DNA from: Hypsibius dujardini
Taxonomy: Eukaryota > Tardigrada > Eutardigrada > Parachela > Hypsibiidae
Direction: 5' to 3'
Length of the DNA stretch: 24,981 nucleotides
Assembly: GCA_001579985.1 (NCBI GenBank)
Contig: LRSR01005441.1
Location: 1 to 24,981, forward strand
In this document: piece by piece, positions 1 through 9,700 of the stretch
Layout of the letters: each line of letters opens with the position of its first letter
Position numbering within the stretch: the first letter of the stretch is position 1
Made by a program: the position numbers and the translations under genes
The notes under the pieces: model-generated
Told to the model about the DNA's origin: nothing
The model's database searches: none
What the model saw: only the letters and a program-made list of their open reading frames with translations

Positions 1-4
1 TCAC

Positions 5-748
<744 letters not shown>

Positions 749-1096
749 TTTCGATTGATGATTCACGTGGTGCTAGTAAAACTTGAAATCTGAATTTTTA
801 AATAGAAAAAAAAATATTTGCAGACTACAGAGAAATCGCAAGGAAGGGGAAAGAAGAGAATTGTTTTGGTTTTCTCCGATTTTTTTTTTCGACGAGAGCT
901 CCTTGGTCGCTGCGCTTTGCCCATTAGTTGTGCGCACGGCGACTGCGCAACGCACAGTCACAGCTGTTTGTTGTGGATTCCTTCCTCTTTTCTCTCTCGC
1001 TCCTAATTTTTTTCCTGCCTGGTATTCCTTCGCTGACCGTCGCGGCAAAAGTAAGCTCTTTCAAACTCACATCATTTTTTCATCTCTCGGTGAGCT
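749..1096. promoter_or_regulatory. Shared head-to-head promoter region of NAA10 and TRAPPC13
   Basis: Only 348 bp separate the two divergent start codons, so both core promoters and 5'UTRs must fit here unless there are undetected upstream exons. Visible: an E-box CACGTG at 764-769 only 16 bp from the NAA10 ATG, an A/T-rich stretch (780-830), a T-run near 881-889, and a GC-rich CpG-containing stretch (about 900-960) with GCGCACGGCGACTGCGCAACG. No TATA box is convincing. The promoter role is inferred from gene layout. Confidence 0.55.
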
Positions 1097-4000
1097 ATGG
1101 ACGGAGTGACGATTGGAATTGCAGCGCAGCCCGCGTCGAATGGGAAAGAGGATAATCAGCTGCTCAACATGAAAGGTATGATACTACACATGTGGCAAAA
1201 ACTTTGCGCTGACCGAATCAAGCACTTTAACTCGCGGCTGTGTACAACAGCCCGCGTCGAACGAGTGTACTAGCTTGACTCAGCTGCTCAACATGAAAGG
1301 TATGATACTACACATGTGACGAAAACTTTGCGCTGACCGAATCAAGCACTTTAACTCGCGGCTGTGTACAACGGCCATGCGTCGAACGAGTGTACTAGCT
1401 TGACTCAGTTAGCGCAAGGTTTTTGCCACGTATGTACTGTAGTACGAGAATTCTGTTCGCATATTCTTGGACTGCACTGAAGAATGGTACGTCGAAACCT
1501 ACTGGGGAGATAACTGCATTTCTTGCAAAAATAAATCTCTCATGGTGGTACCGAAAAATTGAGTTGCCGCTTAATCAACCGATCGATCGATCAATCGATG
1601 GGTGGCGAATGCGTCAAGTTTTCTTAGCAAAGGCAATCAATATACATCAATCAATCGATTGACTATGCTTGATAAAATTCAGTTGATTGATTAATTGGTT
1701 GGTTTATATGCCACATCTCAGACAGTATATTTCTGCCTGACTTCTCTAGCGTCATAATTTACTTCGTTTCATACGTTTCAGTATTGCGACTACTCAAGCC
1801 CTCCTTTCTTTCGTCTGATGCGGCGCTGGGCCAAGTGGAGGAATGTTTCTTGACGCAACCGGAGGAACAAGACGGATATGGAGACGGTAGTTTGACGTCT
1901 TACTCCCCAAAAAAGGACAAGGACAACACCCTTTTGCTTACGGATGAGTTAGTTTTACCCCTTGCATTTGGGTAAGCTTCTGCTCCGTAACCTAAATACA
2001 TTTTTTGAGTAACTATAATTTCGATTCCGATTACGGTGGGTTTGGGCTGTACGATTGATTGATTGAGTGATTGATGTAGTAACCACTCGATTGATTGATT
2101 GCGTGATTGTTGTAGTAACCGCTGGATTGATCGATCGCGTGATCGATTGATTGAGTGATTGATGTAGTAACCACTCGATTGATTGATTGCGTGATCGATT
2201 GATTGCTTGATTGTGTGTGTGTGCCGTCTGACCTTCCTTTTCTGTATTTTGCAGTACGATGTTCTTGGGTCAAACACTTTACTGCTACGCCTGTATCAGT
2301 AATACATCGAATGTCACCGTCAAGGATATAACCGGTGAGAAATGAATCATCATGTAATCAGTTGGTGTACGCGCAGCGCATCTTCCGGTGGAGCGTTTAG
2401 CTTTCGGCGTCGGTTGATGTTGACCACCAAGTACTTACTAAATCTTTTCCCTTCTTGCTCTTCAGTTCGATTGGAGTTCCAGATTCAAGCAGCTGCTGCG
2501 TCAAGATCAGAGATGGTGCTGAATGAAGGCAAACAATTTTCCCTGGAACCACAGCAAACCTTTGATTTTGTGATTAACCGGGAGATTCGCGACTTGGGAT
2601 CGCACATGTAAGCACACTTACTCTAAGCGGAAATCGCACATCTAAGCGCACTCACTCTAAGCAGGAATTGCACATGTAGGCGCACTCACTCTAAGCAGGA
2701 ATCGCACATGTAAGCGCACTCACTCTAAGCAGGAATTGCACATGTAAGCGCACTCACTCTAAGCAGGAATCGCACATGTAAGCGCACCCACTCTAAGCAG
2801 GAATTGCACATCTAAGCGCACTCACTCTAAGCAGGAATCGCACATGTAAGCGCACCCACTCTAAGCAGGAATCGCACATGTAGGCGCACTCACTCTAAGC
2901 AGTAATTGCACATGTAGGCGCACTCACTTTAAGCAGGAATCGCACATGTAGGCGCACTCACTCTAAGCAGGAATTGCACATCTAAGCGCACTAACTCTAA
3001 GCAGGAATTGCACATGTAGGCGCACTCACTCTAAGCAGGAATTGCACATGTAAGCGCACTTACTCTAAGCAGGAATTGCACATGTAAGCGCACTCACTCT
3101 AAGCAGTCATCGCACATGTAAGCGCACTCACTCTAAGCAACCCTGCTTGTCCAGAGTCTTTTGGGTTAGCTTCTTGTCTTATTCCATGCTTGCGACGCTT
3201 TCTGACAGGATGATAGCGAGCATTACACATGCCAATCCGCAGAACGCCATTGATCGGCTGAACATCAAGAAATGTTTCCGGTATGTTGCCGAGTAAGACT
3301 GCCATTTTGGTTCGCAATTATTCCTGACGTGTCGGTGGTGTGTGCATCTCCTGTCCAGATATACCGTATCGAAACCGATGGACTTCAAAAACAAGTTTGT
3401 CAGCCTGCCCGGCGGCTACTTCGGCGAGTTGAACATTCAAAACCTCACCAACACCACCATCGTCCTGGACAGCGTGAAGATGATCACTTCGCCCGAGTAC
3501 GATTCGGAAGTCTTAAACACACATGAGCACCTTTCTCCGGAGGAACAGCTCGACTTCAGGGATTATCTCGGTGAGCATGTCCCTGTCGAGTACCGAGTAC
3601 CGATGGACCAGATGCGAGATCCATTTCCAGGCAGTTGTACGTGGATTTATTCTGACGCAGGTCCCAGTGATTCGCGACAGTTCGTCTTCCGGATTCCCCT
3701 TAAGGATCGGACGCGAACGGCGGACAACTTGAAATCCAACGTCTCTCCCGGACGGGTGGAGATTTTGTGGCGCACCAGGATGGGCGATGTCGGCAAGGTT
3801 ACGACTTCGCCATTGACGCGTGCGGTACGTGACCTCAAGACAGACAACGAGATTAGGCAGACAACGAGATTAGGCAGAGGCAGAGGCAGATAGATCTCAC
3901 GGATTGGGATTGCGATGACGCACTCAGCACTCGCAGCGGTAGTAGGCGAAGTTATTAGTCCATTCGCACCCGGACAACGGCTAGAATTAAGATATGTACT

Positions 4001-4611
4001 CGTTAGGTAAGCAATTCAGCCGAGCGAGTAGACGAATCGTTTTTTCTGTGCTTATTCAGGTTCCTGACGCCAGAGATGTCTTCGTGACGTTATCTCAGAG
4101 GCCTGCTCGAGTGCAGCTGCATAAAGTCTTCAGAGTAACCGTTACGGTCTTCTCTCTGTGGTGAGATTCGATTCAATTCGATCTTCACATGGGCGTCAAT
4201 CGATGCGACTTTTGCTTCTGCTTGCAGCAACCGAGTACTGGATTTTACCATCAAATTAGTGGACAATCCGTTGGAGCGGTCATTTCTTTGGTGTGGCGTG
4301 TCCGGTCGAAAGGTGGGAATCATCCAGCCCGGCGGGATGCTGGACTTCACCCTCTTTGTCGTTCCATGCAGCCTTGGCCTACATGTAAGTCCTTCTGGCT
4401 GCCCCGGTGAAGTGTTGGGAGGTTATATTTGCTGTACCTTCTTTCGTTCCTTTGCTTCATTCATGTGAACGCTTTAGTCATCCCGATCGTACAACGATGA
4501 TTTTGTCTTCCTTTTTTTGCGCCACAGTTGTTCCCGCGCTTCTGCTTGATAGACAAACATTCCGGACAGCGATACGACTCAGAGGATCTCGCGGAAATAT
4601 TTGTGGAATGA
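1097..4611 (+). CDS. TRAPPC13: Trafficking protein particle complex subunit 13, complete (10 exons, 426 aa)
   Basis: Subunit of metazoan TRAPPIII, the Rab1 GEF complex in ER-Golgi traffic and autophagy (family knowledge). Coding exons: 1097-1175, 1782-1971, 2255-2334, 2466-2607, 3209-3280, 3359-3570, 3661-3824, 4060-4160, 4228-4384, 4528-4611. Every junction is GT-AG and the phases match, giving 1,281 nt including TGA. Family blocks: QLLNMKVLRLLKPSF at the N-terminus, TMFLGQTLYCYACISN, INREIRDLGSHM, FRYTVSKPMDFKNKF, the Ig-like region with GRVEILWRTRMGDVGKV, then SFLWCGVSGRKVG. Length is close to the human protein (417 aa). The start at 1097 gives a short polar leader before the conserved MKVLRLLKP. 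Introns 1, 2 and 4 are loaded with repeats. Intron 6 (3571-3660) is 90 nt, in frame and stop-free, so retention would add 30 residues; homology favours splicing. Identification is confident; the exact first exon is less so. Confidence 0.92.
1157..1404 (+). repeat. 124-bp tandem duplication spanning TRAPPC13 exon 1 end, donor site and MITE
   Basis: 1157-1280 and 1281-1404 are near-identical. Each copy begins CAGCTGCTCAACATGAAAG followed by donor GTATGA, then the 5' part of the MITE. Exon 1 therefore has two possible donors, after 1175 and after 1299. Use of the second would add 124 nt (not a multiple of 3) and break the frame. Confidence 0.85.
1187..1434. mobile_element. MITE (CACGTGGCAAAAA family), rearranged copy in TRAPPC13 intron 1
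   Basis: Starts near ACATGTGGCAAAAAC and ends GTTTTTGCCACGT, with internal GCGCTGACCGAATCAAGC and TTAGCGCAAGG arms. Same family as the cleaner copy at 8658-8776. The 5' portion is duplicated by the 124-bp tandem duplication, so this copy is longer than the family unit. Confidence 0.7.
2045..2215. repeat. GATTGATTG-rich minisatellite in TRAPPC13 intron 2
   Basis: Imperfect units of GATTGATTGAGTGATTGA and TGTAGTAACCACTC repeat several times. Similar TGAT-type arrays occur in many introns of this window (about 1560-1700, 9833-10075, 13690-13960, 14665-14725). Confidence 0.8.
2599..3141 (+). repeat. 16-unit, 34-bp minisatellite grown from the TRAPPC13 exon 4 donor
   Basis: The unit reads roughly ATCGCACATGTAAGCGCACT followed by CACTCTAAGCAGGA. 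The first unit overlaps the last bases of exon 4 (ATCGCACAT|GTAAGC at 2607/2608), so the array copies the exon end plus donor. By hand count 8 units keep GTAAGC, 5 have GTAGGC, and 3 have CTAAGC with no GT. The array fills about 540 of the 601 nt of intron 4. The period of 34 is not a multiple of 3, so use of different unit donors would change the frame. Confidence 0.92.
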
Positions 4612-4803
4612 CGTGACACAATACTGCACAGTAGTTGTCGTCAAGTACTAGCTAGCGCCTGTTGTCGGCCATTCTTCATGACGTGGCCTATAGCTGAAGA
4701 TGAGACTAAAAATAAGCACGGCTATTACATCCCTGTTGTAGTGATTCCAAACTCAAAGGTTAACCACAATAGTCCACTCCGTTTGTAGGTGTGTCTGTGT
4801 GCA

Positions 4804-4834
<31 letters not shown>

Positions 4835-5324
4835 TGTCTGTCTGTCTGTATGTCTGTCTGTCTCTTAGTTTGACTCTTCGTCGAGGCTAGTTTCTTGCAA
4901 GGTTCCCCGGGTTTTTAGTTGGTGCACATTGATGCAGTGATGATGCACCTCTATGTACACTGTACTCGTACTGTAACTGTTTTACGACGTGCAGAAGTAT
5001 TTTTTGGCCAAGTGCCGCAGTGCCGTCTGTCGGTCAGTTTTTTGGACTGACGAACCATTTTAATCAAGCGATCGATCGACAGGCTTTCCAGTTAACCCAA
5101 AAGTATGAATCAAACAATCAGTGGATAGGTTGTTCAATTATTATTGCAAACACAAGTCTAAAAAACGCGACCGCATTCGCGAAAATACTATTTTGATTGG
5201 TAAGGTCAGCTGTGAATAAGAATTAAAGCGTCTCTGCGGATTAACAAGACAAAAAGCGACACCTGATTTTGCACTGTAGCCGAACTTCAGAATCTGTGAC
5301 GTGTACCAGAGTAGACGTGCCACC
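4612..5324. other. TRAPPC13 3' flank / intergenic, no gene seen
   Basis: Contains a (TCTG)n microsatellite at about 4806-4864 and TGAT-type motifs near 5065-5130. I found no canonical AATAAA close to the TRAPPC13 stop. Short open frames here show no family resemblance. Confidence 0.6.
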
Positions 5325-5379
5325 CACGTGACGAATCGGTCCTGTACTTAACTTGATGGAGCACGTGGCGTAATGGTGC
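5325..5379 (+). promoter_or_regulatory. Putative TRIP12 promoter motifs (E-box/CRE-like)
   Basis: CACGTGACGAAT at 5325-5336 and CACGTGGCGTAATGGTGC at 5362-5379. The second matches CACGTGACGTAATGGTTGC at 22584-22602, which lies upstream of the minus-strand TPR gene. E-box plus CRE-like sequences are known USF/TFE and ATF/CREB sites; use here is inferred. Confidence 0.4.
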
Positions 5380-6693
5380 ATATTTATCCGATGAGCCGAG
5401 TCATCCTTGCGTCCAGTCAGGCTCGCTTTGCGTCCTGCTGCACAGCATCCGTCTCATTCACCGTTGTCAATTGAGCTTGCAAGCCTTTATGCAATCCTCG
5501 CGAGCTCTCACACTTGACTTTGATGTTTCCCCCCCCCCTCCCGAAATTTGTAATTCCCTGATTTCCAAAGCTTTGTCAGATCTATTCATCCCGTACTTCC
5601 CACTTTCTTCACGCTGGATGAGTTAAGGTGAGTGAAAGGAGAAGGCAGGAGAAGGCATCTCCTCACACGGCCAGTGTGTGTGTGTGTTTTGGGAACGTCG
5701 TGTAGCGAGGACACACGACGTGTATGTGTGTATGTGTGGCTATGCCAGGCACAATAGGGCTTAGTTCATTACGGTGCTTAGGATTTCGTAGGAAGTGGTA
5801 AATGGCATGAAGAAATTGCGAGGGGAAGGTGCGTGGCGAAGAAGGGGCAAGACTTTTTTATTCAAATCACCAAATCAATAAATCAATTGATCAAACCAAT
5901 AATCAAACCATCGCACGCACCATCAGGAGTCGTGTTAAGCTGGCAGGGATCAAAATGACCTCAACTTCTTCCCGTGCGTTCTGATTTTGGAAACGAAATT
6001 CAGCTTGAGGGAGCACTGTTTCTTTTTCGGAGAGAGCTGATTTTCGTGGGGATGTTTTGGGTTTGCGTTGTAGAAACGAGGGCCTGAATTGTGAGACCTA
6101 TTTTTGAATCTCAGATTAAAACATTCCGATTCCCAACCGTGTGCTTTGTTTGGTGATATTGGACATTTCTATTACCGGTAAGCTGCTGGAAGATTGGATT
6201 GTGATCCGTCTTGATTTGTAAAAGGTGGTTTCTGGAGGTTGGCTAATTTTTTTAACCATCATGAGAGACAGGAAGGACACGTGCTTCCACACGTGCTGTG
6301 CTGTGCGTCGTGTGGTGTCTTTTTCTCAAATGGTTTCCTCTCTCATCGATCCATAGAGTCGAGAAGTGCATTAATACTTTTGCTTTCAGAAAATAGTTTA
6401 GTAGGCTGTTGTACATTCGTTGATAGTTCATGTGGCTACTAAGTGCAGCCATCTTTGATAGGAGAGGCATCCTTATAGTGAGAATTTTGGGACAAAGAAA
6501 GGCTAATCGTATTCCGATTCCCTCTGCTGCCTGATTCACGTTCTCCTGCTGCCTGATTCACGTTCTCCTGCTGCCTGATTCACGTTTTCCTACTGTCAAA
6601 CTGATTTTTCCCCCCGTTGTACTTGTCCAGGTAGAATTTGAACCTGGAATTTGCTTTTCATCGACTTCATGAACTCGGAAAGAGAAGCTCTTG
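5380..6693 (+). other. TRIP12: Inferred TRIP12 5'UTR with one intron (5628-6630)
   Basis: A good donor (GTTAAG|GTGAGT) ends a possible noncoding exon at 5627. A pyrimidine-rich acceptor (TTTTTCCCCCC...TTGTCCAG) precedes 6631, giving a second 5'UTR stretch 6631-6693 before the ATG. The transcription start is unknown. The would-be intron holds TGTG-rich and CAATCAAT-type simple sequence (about 5678-5735, 5870-5915) and three 22-bp tandem units at 6524-6589 (CTGCTGCCTGATTCACG...). Inference from splice signals only. Confidence 0.4.
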
Positions 6694-6728
6694 ATGTCAT
6701 CAACAACTCATCATCATCCTGCTGCTAG
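6669..6728 (+). other. Upstream ORF overlapping the TRIP12 start codon
   Basis: ATG at 6669 opens a 19-codon frame (begins MNSEREAL) ending at TAG 6726-6728. It overlaps the TRIP12 ATG (6694) out of frame. If the 5'UTR model is right, ribosomes meet this AUG first. Confidence 0.5.
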
Positions 6729-9700
6729 GGTGTCTGGCACAGCCGCATCGATTACCTCTGAGTACGTTCTCCCGGTGTCTTATTCCAAACATTCGCGTAT
6801 TTTCGCTTCTTTTTTGTCCTCGTATATCCCGTGTTTTCTAACCAATTCCTGTATGGTTAGTTGTCCTGTCTTTCTGTCTTTCTGTTTTCATGACTGCCTT
6901 TTCATCCATATTCCCGTTCGTCGATCTGTTGATTAACCGATTTCATCACGCCATCCGTTGTAGTGCTGGACGTCGCGCCGAGGAGGATGTCAGTGAGGAT
7001 TCCGGCCGACGACGCAGCTCTCGACTAGCAGGAAAATCTCAGTCGGTCATCACTCCGCCATCGCGTTTGACTCTCACCATTCGAAAGGCTACCACCGCAC
7101 CCGCTGTCAAGGCCCCGCCCACCGCACCCGCTGTCAAGGCTCCCCCGGCACAGCGGAAGCAGACGAAACGCCTGCACAAGGCAGACACTCCCCAGCCGGC
7201 TGTCACAGTGGACGCTCCCCCGGCGGAAGTCTCATCATCCTCCGGCATCGTTGTTGTGCCGGTGTCGCGGCGGAAACGTCAGCCATCGTTGCAGGCTAAA
7301 CCGCCGGCCAAGCGTCGGGTCTTCGCAGAGTCCGAGGACTCAGGCGACGAAGTGTCTGCTGCGCTGGACCAGCTGGAGGGGAAGACCACGGTGAAACGGA
7401 CGCGGGCGCAGAAGAAAGAGGAGACTCTGGTGCCCAAAGGTATGCGCCAATCTGAAAATACTTTCGTTGCGGTAGATTCGTTGATTATGCGGAGGGTCGG
7501 CGGTATAGGCAAAAGGGGCGGAGCAGGGGTGGTCAGGTGGTTGAGTTCACTGGAGGGTCCGTGGTATGGACAAAAGGGGCGGAGCAGGGGGTGGTCAGGT
7601 GGTTGAGTACACTGGAGGGTCCGGGGTATGGACGAAAGGGGCGGAGCAGGGGGTGGATTGTTCGATAAACATCCCCCTGCCTCGCCCCCTTTGCCCATTC
7701 CCCGGACCCCTCCAGTGTACTCAATCTTGTCGTTGATTGTACGCAGTTCAGCTGGGTAACTTGTCAAGTGTACAGGATGATGTCATCATTTCCGTTCGGT
7801 GTGAGTTCGGTTGAGGTAGGAATCTCCTGATGGCATTTTCTGTTTACAGCGTTGAAAACCAAGCGCATGGGCGCAGCATTACAAAAAGCGGAGACTGACA
7901 GCTCCTCATCCGAGGAGGAGGACATTGACGAGTCCAAGCCCACATCCAGCGGTAAAGAGACCCGTTCCAAGTCGGTGCGAGCGAAAGTCACGGAGGGTGC
8001 CAGCCATCTTGCATCAGCCGTCGGGGACACCATCGCGCAGCGCGTGCGCCGAGATCGTCGAAACGTACCCGCATTGAGCAAGGTTACCGTTGCCGCCGCC
8101 GCTTCCACTTCATCCAGTGCGGTGTCAGGGAAGGCCCGAGCGGGGACGCCTGCGCCGGTCCTCGTCGTCGGAGACAATTCCTCGTCCGTCGCCACCAAGG
8201 CAGCCAAGAAGGATAAAGTCAAGGTTCATTCGGTCAAGGGGAAGACGGTGACTACACCGTTGAAAGGCAGCAAGTCCACGTCGGAAACTGCGGCGGTTGT
8301 GCCGCCGCCGACCGCTACTTCCGTCGCCGCGCAAATGTCGCAGAACAGCGGAAATCGGACGTCGGCTAGCGATGCAGGTTAGCGGGAAGAAAAACCCCCG
8401 GAAGAAAGATCGAAATAGAAGTAATCAAACATCGCTGTTGCTGTTCTAGCAGGTCTGGCGAGTAACATTTTCACCGCTCTGGGCGATCTGGAATCGCTGG
8501 GTGGCGATGAGTTTGATGTGAATCGTCTGCAAGCCCTGCTGGAGGCACGCGGACTGCCGTCCTCGCTGTTCAGCAATTTGGGACCGCGCTTCCAGCAGAT
8601 GCTCGGACGGATTGGCAGCCAAGCAGGCGGCAGCACTCAGTGCTGTAAGTTGCTACACACGTGGCAAAAAACCCTTGCGCTGACCGAATTAAGCACTTTA
8701 GCTCGGGGCTGTGTACAACAGCCATGCGACGAGTGAAATGGCTTAACTCGGTTAGCGCAAGGGTTTTTGCCACGTGCTTTTTTGTTCGCTGAAAGCCAAT
8801 CGCTTGACAAACCGCTGGATCTGAAATTGTTCCCTTCATTTGTTCCCTTTATTTGATTGTTTTAGACAATAAAAGCATGCAGCTGTTGGGCAGTTTGAAG
8901 GGGAGCGATTCGAGTGCCCAACTGGCAGCAGCGTCTGAGCTCTCTCAGATGTTGGTCATGGGCAATGAAGACACTCTGCATGGCTTCCCGATCAAGCAGG
9001 CCGTGGCAGCACTGACAGCCGTCATATCTGGAGAAGGCAATTTCGAACTGGTGAGGATACAAGACCTTGACCGGGAATAGGGAATGAAAGGCTCGTAATC
9101 TTGACTGGTCCGTAATCTGTGTGTGCGTTTAGGTGAACCAAGCGGTCCGCGCTTTGTCAAACATGATGGATTCACTTCCGCGCTCGTCCGCTGTCGTCAC
9201 GGGAGCCATTCCGGCGTTTCTGGAGAAGCTGCAGTCGATCGAGTACATGGACGTGGCCGAGCAGAGCTTGGTGGCGTTGGAGATGCTATCGAGACGGCAT
9301 GCGAAGCAGATTCTGCGGGCCGTAAGCGATAGCGTGACGTTTTTGTCCCCATTTCTAATTACTGCGTTCCGTCTTCGGAGTGTCTGACTGAATAGCGTCG
9401 TGCCTTCTTTCCAGAACGGTGTGCAGGCCGTGCTCAACTACATCGAGTTCTTCGGGGCGCCGGCGCAGCGCAACGCCCTCCTAATCACCTCCGCCTGCTG
9501 CAGCAACCTCAGCGCGGAGGAGTTTGAGTTTGTGCAGCCGGTGTTGCCGCTGTTGAGCCAGCGGATCACCCAGGACAACGATAAGAAGTGCGTCGAGCAC
9601 TCGTGTGTCGCCTTCTCCCGCATCGTGGACTGCTTCCACGCGGACCCGGCGCGGCTACGCGAAATCGCCAGTCATGGACTGCTCCCGAACATTCAACTGT

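Noticed and set aside
1-3. TGA as the NAA10 stop codon
   Set aside because: It would cut the protein before the conserved ISEVEP-type continuation; the preceding AA|GTGA is a plausible donor.
2599-3141. Regular repeats resembling a CRISPR array
   Set aside because: Units are contiguous 34-bp copies with no unique spacers, in a eukaryotic intron.
3342-3893. One uninterrupted 183-codon TRAPPC13 exon
   Set aside because: Homology and splice signals support two exons with a 90-nt intron and a donor at 3825; the tail past it is intronic repeat.
7279-7767. 162-codon Pro-rich minus-strand frame
   Set aside because: Antisense of TRIP12 exon 2 plus the foldback element; the plus strand has the homologous protein.
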